A stretch of DNA of 8,161 nucleotides from Gemmatimonadota bacterium (GTDB lineage Bacteria > Gemmatimonadota > Gemmatimonadetes > Longimicrobiales > RSA9): the NCBI GenBank assembly GCA_016207445.1, contig JACQPS010000260.1:1-8161 (forward strand), in the 5' to 3' direction. The notes below the pieces were generated by a model. The model saw nothing but the letters and a program-made list of their open reading frames with translations, had not been told where the DNA came from and made no database searches. Positions 1 to 5,549 of the stretch are shown here, piece by piece. The position numbers and the translations under genes were made by a program. Each line of letters opens with the position of its first letter. Position 1 is the stretch's first letter.

Positions 1-2
1 AC

Positions 3-434
3 CGCCGGCTGATCCATGTTCGAACCGCGAAACCCGCGCTCGCCGCGGGCGACTACGAACCGCAGAGCACCAGGGGTCAGGGGTCAGGGGTCAGGGGTCA
101 GCCTGGGGTTTCCTCACCCGCGACCGCCGAGGATGCGGCCGTGGCCTACTTGCGGCGCGTGGACGGACAAACCGTGCTGGTCGTGGCCAACCTCGGCGCG
201 CGCAGCCTCGGGGGTGTGAGAGTTTCGTCCGAGGATGCCGTGCTGCCGGCGGGGCGCTACGCCGTCCGGCCGATCTTTGGCGGCGCACGCGCGAGCACGC
301 TGCGCGTTGAGAATGATCGTCGGCTGCGCGACTGGAGTCCGGTCGCCGTCCTGCAGCCGCGCGAGGTGTACGTGCTGGAGCTTTCCCCAACTGACGGAGG
401 GGCCAGGGTCAGGGAGCAGCAATGGGTTCCCTGA
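3..434 (+). CDS. Alpha-amylase family glycosidase, C-terminal part (5' truncated by window edge)
   Basis: Open from the left edge in frame 3 to a TGA at 432-434, giving 143 residues. The first residues (RRLIHVRTAKPALAAGDYE) match the last helix of the GH13 alpha-amylase barrel, where family members carry an 'LI.lR..hPAL..GdY' signature. Residues 47-60 (VAYLRRVDGQTVLV, then VANLG) match the start of the small C-terminal beta domain. The catalytic Asp/Glu residues lie upstream of the window, so the exact substrate cannot be given; alpha-glucan or oligosaccharide hydrolysis or transglycosylation is the family role. The linker between these two signatures, residues 24-33 (RGQGSGVRGQ), is encoded by a GGGGTCA heptad repeat and looks inserted into a surface loop. 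A GTG at 141 could be mistaken for a start, but the upstream codons clearly belong to the same fold. The 3' end overlaps the convergent menG gene by 26 bases, and the stop codon lies inside another copy of the repeat. Confidence 0.82.
   Translation, partial: RRLIHVRTAKPALAAGDYEPQSTRGQGSGVRGQPGVSSPATAEDAAVAYLRRVDGQTVLVVANLGARSLGGVRVSSEDAVLPAGRYAVRPIFGGARASTLRVENDRRLRDWSPVAVLQPREVYVLELSPTDGGARVREQQWVP
73..101 (+). repeat. Intragenic GGGGTCA heptad repeat, four units, G-quadruplex pattern
   Basis: Four perfect GGGGTCA units run from 73 to 100, followed by one G. Four runs of four G are separated by TCA, which fits the G4-N3 quadruplex pattern on the coding strand. The unit length of 7 is not a multiple of 3, so translation cycles through all three frames and returns the same heptapeptide series (G-V-R-G-Q-G-S) with no stop in this orientation. 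Variants of the same heptad occur at 404-461 and 5473-5541. Confidence 0.9.
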
Positions 435-440
435 TCCCTG
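404..440. terminator. Possible bidirectional terminator hairpin between the amylase gene and menG
   Basis: The left arm CAGGGTCAGGGA (404-415) pairs with TCCCTGATCCCTG (428-440), with one bulged base and a 12-base loop. The hairpin sits exactly where two convergent genes end, so it could terminate both. There is no T-run on either side, so it is not a textbook intrinsic terminator. Because the flanking repeats are similar, other pairing registers are possible. The terminator role is inferred from position and structure only. Confidence 0.4.
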
Positions 441-461
441 ACCCCTGACCCCTGATCCCTG
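404..461. repeat. G-rich heptad repeat element as an inverted repeat at the amylase/menG junction
   Basis: The plus strand has G-rich heptads (CAGGGTCAGGG) followed after a short spacer by five C-tracts at 429-431, 436-438, 442-445, 449-452 and 457-459, separated by TGA, TGAT or TGATCC-like spacers. Read on the minus strand, the C-tracts become GGG/GGGG runs separated by TCA or ATCA, the same unit as at 73-101. The element contains both stop codons of the flanking genes: TGA 432-434 for the amylase and the complement of TCA 409-411 for menG. It also encodes the last 15 or so residues of MenG. Confidence 0.85.
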
Positions 462-1173
462 CGTGCACAGCCACGATGCCGCCGGTCAGCGTCTCCCATT
501 CCACGTCGCGGAAGCCGGCCGCGCGCATCCTGTCCGCGAGTGCCGCCGGCGCGGGGAACTCCAGCACGGACGCCGGCAGATACGCGTACGCGCTGCGGTG
601 GCGCGAGACCAGACGGCCCAGCCAAGGCAGAACGCGGCGGAAGTAGAAGAGATACAGGGACCGGAACGGGGGCCACGTCGGCGTCGTGAACTCGAGCACG
701 ACCAGGGGCGCGCCCGGCTTCACCACGCGCGCGAGCTCGCGCAGCCCGTCGTCCAGGTCCGCCAGGTTGCGCACGCCGAAGCCGACGAGCGCAGCTTCGA
801 AGGTCGCGTCCACGAACGGGAGCCGGAGCGCGTCGGCGCAGACGGGGTCGATCGGCGCCGTCGTCGCCTTGTGCGCGCCTGTGCGCAGCATGGCGAGCGC
901 GAAGTCACTGGCCGCGATGCGCCCACGAAACGCCGGTTGCCGCGCGAGCGCGAGACCGAGATCCAGCGTGCCGGCGCAGGCATCCAGGAACCACCCGGGG
1001 GCAGGGCGGTGCTGCAGCAGCCGCTCGACGGCAATGCGGCGCCAGCGCCGGTCCTGATTCAAGCTGAGCAGATGGTTGAGCAGATCGTAGCGGGGCGCGA
1101 TCGCGTCGAACATGCGGCGCACCGCGCTCGCCTTCTGCTCCCGTGGCGGCAGGGTTTTCAGGCCGGCCCCCAT
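409..1173 (-). CDS. menG: Demethylmenaquinone methyltransferase (MenG/UbiE family)
   Basis: Transfers a methyl group from SAM to the ring of demethylmenaquinone in the last step of menaquinone synthesis, working at the cytoplasmic face of the membrane. From the chosen ATG the protein has 254 residues, close to the family's usual 230-250. Residues 17-44 (AVRRMFDAIAPRYDLLNHLLS, then LNQDRRWR) are the family N-terminal signature. Residues 64-73 (DACAGTLDLG) are SAM motif I, 115-120 (DALRLP) and 130-136 (VGFGVRN) are typical, and 229-236 (LTGGIVAV) is the C-terminal signature. Motif I reads GTLD where the family usually has GTGD. A longer in-frame reading to 1347 adds 58 residues without family similarity, so ATG 1173 is preferred, although no clear ribosome site precedes it. 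Residues 239-254 (GIRGQGSGIREP, then IAAP) lie beyond the normal end and are encoded by the heptad repeat. No other menaquinone gene is visible nearby. UbiE action on ubiquinone precursors cannot be excluded. Confidence 0.9.
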   Translation of the reverse strand: MGAGLKTLPPREQKASAVRRMFDAIAPRYDLLNHLLSLNQDRRWRRIAVERLLQHRPAPGWFLDACAGTLDLGLALARQPAFRGRIAASDFALAMLRTGAHKATTAPIDPVCADALRLPFVDATFEAALVGFGVRNLADLDDGLRELARVVKPGAPLVVLEFTTPTWPPFRSLYLFYFRRVLPWLGRLVSRHRSAYAYLPASVLEFPAPAALADRMRAAGFRDVEWETLTGGIVAVHAGIRGQGSGIREPIAAP

Positions 1174-1388
1174 CGCGCAAGTGATCGTCTGGCTGTAAAT
1201 TGGGGGATCGAACGTAGCCCCGCCCGGGCCATGGATCAAGCCCGATGCCTGAAACCACGCGCGCCGCGGCCCCGTAGGGATCGCAGAGACGCTCGGGGGG
1301 CGGAGGCCGTGGATCGCTCCGCCGCGTCCGGGGAGCGGTCCCAGCAACCGAACCCGCCGCGGCCGGTCGATCCGCAGCGGCGCGACCC
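1174..1388. other. Gene-free divergent gap between menG and the sigma factor gene
   Basis: These 215 bases separate two divergent genes, so promoters for both should lie here. I see no convincing -35/-10 pair on either strand and no extended inverted repeat. ORFs crossing it are antisense or N-terminal extensions without family similarity. An ECF-type promoter recognised by the adjacent sigma factor may be present but cannot be picked out by eye. Confidence 0.5.
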
Positions 1389-1979
1389 GTGGATTACCGG
1401 AACCTCAGCGACCAGGACGTCGTCGCCCACGCCCGCCAGGGGCGGGAGGCTGCCTTTCGTGAGCTGGTCGGCCGCTACGAGCGGCCGATCTTTTCCTTGA
1501 TTTTCCGGCTGGTGCGCGACCGGGAGAAGTCCGAGGATCTGGCGCAGGAAACGTTCATCAAGGTCCTGAACGCGCTGGACCGCTACGACCCCGCCTTCAA
1601 GTTCAGCTCCTGGATCTTCAAGATCGCGCACAACACGGCGCTGGATCAGCTGCGCCGCCGCGCGCCCGATACCCTGTCGCTGGACGGCTCACCTCACGCG
1701 CGCGCGCCCGACGAGATCGAGAGCAGCGCGATCCAGGCCGTGGCCGAAGAGGAGACGCCCGAGGAGTACGCGTCCAGCCAGGAGGTCGGCCGCGAGCTGG
1801 AGCGCGCGCTCGGCACGCTGCGGACGGAGTACCGCACGGCCATCGTGCTCTGGCACGTGGAAGGGCGGCCGTACGAGGAGATCGCCGAGATCATGGACGT
1901 GCCGCTGGGCACGGTCAAAACCTACATCCACCGGGCGCGCCACGAGTTACGGGAAAAGCTCGCCCACCTGCGCTGCTGA
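1389..1979 (+). CDS. ECF-type RNA polymerase sigma factor (RpoE-like, sigma-70 family)
   Basis: A 196-residue protein of the extracytoplasmic function sigma class, which directs RNA polymerase to a small set of promoters, often for envelope stress. Region 2 spans about residues 8-92, with the core-binding signature EDLAQETFIKV (49-59) and the -10 recognition part FSSWIFKIAHNTALDQLRRR (72-91). A linker of acidic, low-complexity character (100-132) follows. Region 4 spans about 135-190, with a helix-turn-helix at YEEIAEIMDVPLGTVKTYIH (162-181). Length and two-domain layout are typical of ECF factors. The start is GTG 1389, which places region 2 at the expected distance; the ribosome site before it is weak. 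It is followed after 31 bases by a zinc-finger anti-sigma gene, the usual arrangement for a regulated pair, and heads a six-gene run. Its target promoters are not identifiable here; autoregulation is inference. Confidence 0.93.
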   Translation: MDYRNLSDQDVVAHARQGREAAFRELVGRYERPIFSLIFRLVRDREKSEDLAQETFIKVLNALDRYDPAFKFSSWIFKIAHNTALDQLRRRAPDTLSLDGSPHARAPDEIESSAIQAVAEEETPEEYASSQEVGRELERALGTLRTEYRTAIVLWHVEGRPYEEIAEIMDVPLGTVKTYIHRARHELREKLAHLRC

Positions 1980-2010
1980 AACCCGCAGCCGCCCGGGCGC
2001 GTAAGGATTT

Positions 2011-2682
2011 GTGGACCCGTTCGATGGGAGAAACAACTTGCCGGATTTGACGATGCACCCCACACCGGACCGATTCGAGGCCTACGTCGAAGGCACGCTC
2101 GCTGCCGGCGACCGCGCGGTGCTCGAGTCGCACCTGGTCACCTGCGGCCGCTGCCAGGCCGAGGTGGAGGAGTGGCGGGCGCTCTTTACGGGTCTGGCCG
2201 CGCTGCCCCGGTTCGCGCCGGCGCCCGGCTTCATGGAGCGGGTGCTGGCGGGCGTGCAGGTGCGCGAGCCGTGGGCGGTGCGCGCCGCAGCCTGGGTCCG
2301 GCGGCTGGTTCCGCGCACGACGCGGGGCTGGGCGCTGGCCGCGGCCTTCCTCGCGCTGCCCGTGATCACGAGCGCGGGCGCGCTCGGCTGGCTGCTCACG
2401 CGCCCCATGCTCACGCTCCAGGGACTGTGGCTGTTCACGCGCGATCGCGTGGGCGACGCGGTGGCGACGCTCGTCGGCCGCAGCGCCGGCGCGCTGGTCG
2501 AGACGCCGCTGACCTCGTGGCTGGTGGAAGCCGCGGCCCGGCTCCAGGGCACCGGCCTCTCCGACCTGGGCGCCGCCGCGGCCGTGTTCGGCACAATGAG
2601 CGTGGTCTCGGCCTGGATCCTTTACCAGTATTTGCTGCACACTCCGACGCGGAAGATCTTCCATGCCAGCTTTTCCTTCTGA
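2011..2682 (+). CDS. Zinc-finger anti-sigma factor, membrane anchored
   Basis: Partner of the upstream sigma factor. The cytoplasmic N-terminal domain carries the ZAS signature His41-x3-Cys45-x2-Cys48 (HLVTCGRC), which in this family sits in the helical domain that clamps the sigma factor. A hydrophobic segment at about 107-129 would cross the inner membrane, and a second at about 185-207 (LGAAAAVFGTMSVVSAWILY) is near the C-terminus, so both ends may be cytoplasmic with a short periplasmic loop. That would differ from single-pass anti-sigma factors with a large periplasmic sensor. The start is uncertain: GTG 2011 has AAGGA only 3 bases upstream; TTG 2038 has GGGAG (2026-2030) at a better 7-base spacing; ATG 2053 begins MHPTPDRFEAY, where family similarity starts. 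The longest is reported. The 3' end overlaps the next gene by 20 bases, implying translational coupling. Which signal releases the sigma factor is unknown. Confidence 0.85.
   Translation: MDPFDGRNNLPDLTMHPTPDRFEAYVEGTLAAGDRAVLESHLVTCGRCQAEVEEWRALFTGLAALPRFAPAPGFMERVLAGVQVREPWAVRAAAWVRRLVPRTTRGWALAAAFLALPVITSAGALGWLLTRPMLTLQGLWLFTRDRVGDAVATLVGRSAGALVETPLTSWLVEAAARLQGTGLSDLGAAAAVFGTMSVVSAWILYQYLLHTPTRKIFHASFSF
2026..2030 (+). promoter_or_regulatory. Candidate ribosome binding site that would set the anti-sigma start at TTG 2038
   Basis: GGGAG lies 7 bases before an in-frame TTG at 2038, a better spacing than that of the AAGGA before GTG 2011. If used, the anti-sigma factor would be 214 residues and the zinc motif would be at His32, Cys36 and Cys39. 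The rare TTG start could keep anti-sigma levels low. Confidence 0.4.
2651..2662 (+). promoter_or_regulatory. Palindromic ribosome site GGAAGATCTTCC directly before a start codon
   Basis: A perfect 12-base palindrome ends exactly at the base before ATG 2663. Its left half, GGAAGA, is the only Shine-Dalgarno-like sequence at a proper distance from that ATG. It lies within the 3' end of the anti-sigma gene. Without a loop it cannot form a stable intramolecular hairpin over all six pairs, so any regulatory role is speculative. Confidence 0.35.
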
Positions 2683-3940
2683 TCTGCGGCGGCCGGGTCT
2701 GATCGGCCTGGCCGCGCTCCTGTTCCAGACCGCGCCGCTCGCCGGTCAGGCGACGCCGCCGGCGCCGACGCCACCGGCCGCCCCGCCCGCGGTCGCGCCC
2801 GCGGCTGCGCCGCAGGCGAGCCTCCAGCGCATCCTCTCCAGCGAGATCTCGATCTCCCGGACGGAGGCGGAGCTCGAGCTCGGGCTGGCCGACGGCCGCT
2901 CGCTCGAGCTCGCGCTGCGCAACGGGCGCATCGAGGTGGACGGTGATGAGATCGGCACGTATCGGCGCGGCGACGCGCTCGACCGCTCGTGGCGCGAGCT
3001 GCTGAGCCGGGCCATGGACGCGCACTCCGACGAGCTGCCGGCGCTGCTCGCCGCGTGGACGTCGCCGGACGCGAGCGGGGCCACGCTGGATTCGACGCTC
3101 GACGCGGCCCTCGCTGGAACCGGTCTGACCGGCGGCGTGACGGGTCGCCTGGACGAGCTGCAGGACGACATCTCCTCGCAGGTCGACCGCATCCGCTCCG
3201 AGGTCGAACGCGAGGTGCGGCGCGAGCTCGAGAGCAAGCTGCGCTCCGAGCTGCGCCAGGAGATGGGATTCAACGGGCGCGGCGCCGCCTGGACGCGACC
3301 GTTCCGCAACATCATGAAGGGCGTCGGCAACATCATTGGGACCCTGGCATTGTACGCGGTGCTGGTCGGGCTCGGCTTCGCGGCCGTCTTCTTCGGCCGG
3401 AAGTACCTGGAGGGGGTGTCGGATACGGCGCGCTACGCGACGCTCCGCTCCTGGGCGGTGGGCCTGGCCGCCTCCTTCCTGGTCGTGCCCGTCTTCGTGC
3501 TGGGCGTGATCGTGCTGGCCGTCTCGATCGTCGGCATTCCGGCGCTGCTCGCCTGGGTGCCGCTCTTCCCGCTGGCGTTCGTGCTGGCCCTGGTCTTCGG
3601 CTATCTCGCCGTCGGCCACGCCGCGGGCGAGGCGCTGGCCGAGCGGCGCTTCTACGGCGGTGAGTGGTTCAAGCACGCGAACTCGTACTATTACATCCTG
3701 ACCGGGATGGCGCTGCTGCAGGGGCTTCACCTGGCGGCCCACGTCGTAGAGATGGCCGGCCCCTGGCTGCGGATCATTTACGGCCTGCTCGTCTTCCTAA
3801 CCATCGCTCTCACCTGGCTGGTTCTGACCATCGGCCTGGGCGCCGTGCTCATCTCGCGCGGCGGCACGCGGCCCGTGGCGGCGCCGGTCGCCGCCGGCGC
3901 CGACGTCGGCTCCGAGTTCGCGGAGGAGTCGCGTGTTTGA
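2663..3940 (+). CDS. Multi-pass membrane protein with periplasmic or exported coiled-coil region, unknown function
   Basis: A 425-residue protein I cannot assign to a characterised family. A signal-like hydrophobic stretch at 11-28 is followed by a Pro/Ala-rich linker (31-50). A beta-rich, charged segment follows at about 58-100 (short alternating strands around LELGLADGRSLELALRNG). Residues 160-201 form a strongly charged amphipathic helix of coiled-coil character (DELQDDISSQVDRIRSEVER and onward). The C-terminal half has about five to six hydrophobic segments: 222-245, 264-298, 299-322, 344-362 and 371-397. The 280-325 part, with its 'vsIvGIPaLLa...lvfGYlAvGhaaGeal' pattern, resembles the membrane tail found after polymer-forming or bactofilin-like proteins (DUF8173-type); that match is from memory and tentative. 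ATG 2663 overlaps the anti-sigma gene by 20 bases, and the stop overlaps the next gene by 8, so it is cotranscribed with the sigma system and may sense or respond to envelope state. Confidence 0.75.
   Translation: MPAFPSDLRRPGLIGLAALLFQTAPLAGQATPPAPTPPAAPPAVAPAAAPQASLQRILSSEISISRTEAELELGLADGRSLELALRNGRIEVDGDEIGTYRRGDALDRSWRELLSRAMDAHSDELPALLAAWTSPDASGATLDSTLDAALAGTGLTGGVTGRLDELQDDISSQVDRIRSEVEREVRRELESKLRSELRQEMGFNGRGAAWTRPFRNIMKGVGNIIGTLALYAVLVGLGFAAVFFGRKYLEGVSDTARYATLRSWAVGLAASFLVVPVFVLGVIVLAVSIVGIPALLAWVPLFPLAFVLALVFGYLAVGHAAGEALAERRFYGGEWFKHANSYYYILTGMALLQGLHLAAHVVEMAGPWLRIIYGLLVFLTIALTWLVLTIGLGAVLISRGGTRPVAAPVAAGADVGSEFAEESRV
3922..3926 (+). promoter_or_regulatory. Strong ribosome binding site fixing the GTG 3933 start
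   Basis: GGAGG lies 6 bases before GTG 3933, inside the last codons of the preceding membrane protein gene. It supports the 8-base gene overlap and translational coupling of the two genes. Confidence 0.75.
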
Positions 3941-4778
3941 GCGGCGCACCGGCCTGATCGTGGGCTTGCTGCTGGTGGCCTGCGCGCCAGCGGCGGCCCA
4001 GGACATCCGCACCCTCACCTCGCTGCGGCAGCGGCAGGGAGAGGAGCGGCTGGAAGTCGACGTGGAGTACGGCGCCGGGCGGCTCAGCCTCGAGCCGGCC
4101 GCGCGCGGGCTGCTCTACCGTGCCACCATGCGCTATGATGCGAATGCATTCCGCCCCGTGATCGAGTACCGCAGCGGGCATCTCGAGCTCGGTATGAAGG
4201 GGTCCAGGAACCTGCGCGGCAAGCACAGGGCGAGCCGTCTCCAGCTCGCCCTCGGCCCGGACGTGCCCCTCGACCTGAGCATTTCGTTCGGCGCGGGCCA
4301 GGCCGACCTGGAGCTGGGCGGCCTGCGCCTGCGGGAGGCCGATATTTCGACGGGCGCGAGCGAAACTTCGCTCCGCTTCTCCCGGCCCAACGCCGAGCGC
4401 GGGCGCAGCCTGCGGCTGCACGTGGGCGCGGCCGAGTTCCACGCCTACCAGCTGGGCAACGCGAACTTCGAGCGGGTGGAGTTCGAGGGCGGCGTGGGCG
4501 ACATCCTGCTCGATTTCACGGGCGACTGGCGCGGCGACATGGCCGCCAATATCGATATGGGCCTGGGCGCGCTCACGCTGCGGCTGCCGCACGGCCTGGG
4601 CGTCCGCGTCACCAAGGACACGTTCCTGTCCTCGTTCACCGCGCATGGGCTGGTCAAACGCGGCGAGTCCTACTACTCCGAAAACTGGGACTCGGCCCGG
4701 CACCGGCTCACCATCAACATCGACGCCGCGCTCGGCTCGATCGACATTACCTGGGTGGCCGGCGACGGCGCCGTCTGA
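3933..4778 (+). CDS. Secreted toast-rack-like (LiaF C-terminal/DUF2154-type) beta-repeat protein
   Basis: A 281-residue exported protein. The N-terminus has a charged start, a hydrophobic core (8-16) and either a lipobox-like LVAC with Cys17 or a signal peptidase I site after APAAA (18-22), so it may be a lipoprotein or a soluble periplasmic protein. The mature part is almost entirely short beta strands with alternating polar and hydrophobic residues and recurrent glycines: LEVDVEYGAGRLSLEP (40-55), LDLSISFGAGQADLELGG (113-130), LRLHVGAAEF (160-169), VEFEGGVGDILLDFTG (182-197), ANIDMGLGALTLRLP (205-219) and INIDAALGSIDI (261-272). This rung-like pattern, with 'G.g...L.L' repeats, is typical of toast-rack domains in LiaF-type and Psp-linked envelope-stress proteins. 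GTG 3933 is supported by GGAGG 6 bases upstream. Its place behind a sigma/anti-sigma pair suggests an envelope-sensing or stress-protective role; the ligand is unknown. Confidence 0.75.
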   Translation: MFERRTGLIVGLLLVACAPAAAQDIRTLTSLRQRQGEERLEVDVEYGAGRLSLEPAARGLLYRATMRYDANAFRPVIEYRSGHLELGMKGSRNLRGKHRASRLQLALGPDVPLDLSISFGAGQADLELGGLRLREADISTGASETSLRFSRPNAERGRSLRLHVGAAEFHAYQLGNANFERVEFEGGVGDILLDFTGDWRGDMAANIDMGLGALTLRLPHGLGVRVTKDTFLSSFTAHGLVKRGESYYSENWDSARHRLTINIDAALGSIDITWVAGDGAV

Positions 4779-4837
4779 CGCCGCCGCGCGTTCCGCCCGT
4801 TCGCCGGCGCCCCCGGCGGAGAAAGAGAGGCCCCCCG

Positions 4838-5068
4838 ATGCTCGCGACCCTCGTGACCTTTCTGCTGGTCGGCCTGGTCGCCCTGATCGCGATCGGCATC
4901 ATCCTCGCGATCGTGGGCGCCGTCTTCTCGCTCACGCTCTCACTGGCAGGGTTCGTGCTCTTCAAGCTCGTGCCCATCGTGCTGCTGGGCTATCTGATCG
5001 TCCGCTTCCTCGCGCCGCGCTCCAAGCGGCTGGCGGGCGTGGAGCGGAAGTGGCTCGAAGGAGAGTGA
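4838..5068 (+). CDS. Small integral membrane protein, unknown function
   Basis: A 76-residue, very hydrophobic protein with two likely transmembrane segments, about 3-31 and 34-58, joined by a short turn, and a basic C-terminal tail (APRSKRLAGVERKW) that should face the cytoplasm. The ATG at 4838 is preceded by GAGAGG at 7 bases. It lies 59 bases after the toast-rack gene and 9 bases before the OsmC-like gene, in the same orientation. Small two-helix proteins of this kind are common in envelope-stress (phage-shock-like) operons, but I do not recognise a named family. No cysteines or metal-binding motif are visible. The gene is supported by its ribosome site, its spacing and its coherent membrane profile. 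Confidence 0.75.
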   Translation: MLATLVTFLLVGLVALIAIGIILAIVGAVFSLTLSLAGFVLFKLVPIVLLGYLIVRFLAPRSKRLAGVERKWLEGE

Positions 5069-5077
5069 GCGGAGCGT

Positions 5078-5473
5078 ATGCGCGTCCTCCTGGAAGGCGA
5101 GCAGCGGCTCCGCCTCCAGGGAGGAGGCGGTGAGCTGGAGATCCAGTCCCTCGATCCGCAGGTCCATTTCTCTCCCCTTCACATGCTGGCGGCGTCGCTG
5201 GCCTCCTGCACGTACGCCGTGCTCTACGCCTGGGGCGCGCAGGCCAGGCTCGATACCGACGCGCTCGAGATCGGCGTGACCTGGGAGTACGTCGAGGATC
5301 CCTATCGCGTGGGCAGCTTCGACATGGAGATCCGGTGGCCGGGGCTGTCCCAGGCGAGGCGCGCGGCCGCGCTGCGCGTGGCCGAGTACTGCACGGTCGA
5401 GCAGACGTTGAAGCAGCCGCCCCGGATCGAGACGAGGGTGCAGACGGAAGAGGGGCGGCAGGCGGCGGATTAG
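5078..5473 (+). CDS. OsmC-like family protein (thiol-dependent peroxidase fold)
   Basis: A 131-residue protein of the OsmC/Ohr superfamily, cytoplasmic enzymes that reduce organic hydroperoxides with a cysteine pair. The two expected cysteines are present: Cys44 in HMLAASLASCTYAVLY (35-50), and Cys105 in AEYCTVEQTL (102-111), where many members read 'CPvhkTL'. Residues 66-89 (GVTWEYVEDPYRVGSFDMEI and on) form the typical central strands. The length is slightly short of the usual 135-145, mainly at the N-terminus, which lacks the long Arg-bearing segment of classical OsmC, so peroxidase activity is not certain. ATG 5078 is 9 bases after the preceding stop, with GGAG close upstream. As the last gene of the sigma-led run it would tie that operon to oxidative or thiol stress. 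Its TAG stop is the first element of a G-rich heptad repeat that reaches into the junction with the convergent DUF62 gene. Confidence 0.85.
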   Translation: MRVLLEGEQRLRLQGGGGELEIQSLDPQVHFSPLHMLAASLASCTYAVLYAWGAQARLDTDALEIGVTWEYVEDPYRVGSFDMEIRWPGLSQARRAAALRVAEYCTVEQTLKQPPRIETRVQTEEGRQAAD

Positions 5474-5541
5474 GGATCAGGGAGCAGGGATCAGGGGCCA
5501 GGGATTAGAAAGTCGCTGAACCCTGACCCCTGGCCCCTGAT
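5473..5541. repeat. G-rich heptad repeat element as an inverted repeat at the osmC-like/DUF62 junction
   Basis: On the plus strand, five G-tracts at 5473-5475, 5480-5482, 5487-5489, 5494-5497 and 5501-5503 repeat every 7 bases with spacers ATCA, AGCA, ATCA and CCA. After a 14-base loop, C-tracts at 5521-5541 mirror them. The first G-tract begins with the last base of the TAG stop of the OsmC-like gene. The unit is a variant of the GGGGTCA heptad at 73-101 and 404-461. Confidence 0.85.
5490..5541. terminator. Possible bidirectional terminator hairpin between the osmC-like and DUF62 genes
   Basis: The arms ATCAGGGGCCAGGG (5490-5503) and CCCTGGCCCCTGAT (5528-5541) are perfectly complementary over 14 bases. 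Pairing extends inwards with one mismatch and a G-U pair to 5508/5523, leaving a 14-base loop. It occupies the 76-base gap between two convergent genes and should fold in both transcripts. There is no T-run after either arm, so termination is inferred from stability and position. Confidence 0.5.
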
Positions 5542-5549
5542 GCCTTGGC

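Noticed and set aside
141..434. Separate small gene starting at GTG 141
   Set aside because: The same frame is open to the left edge and its upstream residues match the end of the amylase barrel, so this is the tail of a longer gene.
1174..1347. 58-residue N-terminal extension of MenG
   Set aside because: No family similarity and no ribosome site; the family N-terminal signature begins shortly after ATG 1173.
463..1500. Long plus-strand open frame of 345 residues
   Set aside because: It lies antisense to menG, runs on into the sigma factor gene in another frame, and its Arg/Ala/Pro-rich product has no family features. It is a shadow of GC-rich codon bias.
2435..3742. Long minus-strand open frame of 435 residues
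   Set aside because: Antisense to the anti-sigma and coiled-coil membrane protein genes, with an Arg/Gln/His-rich product typical of antisense frames in GC-rich DNA.
4764..4775. Palindrome GACGGCGCCGTC at the end of the toast-rack gene as a terminator
   Set aside because: It has no loop and no T-run, lies within the coding region, and such palindromes are common in DNA this GC-rich.
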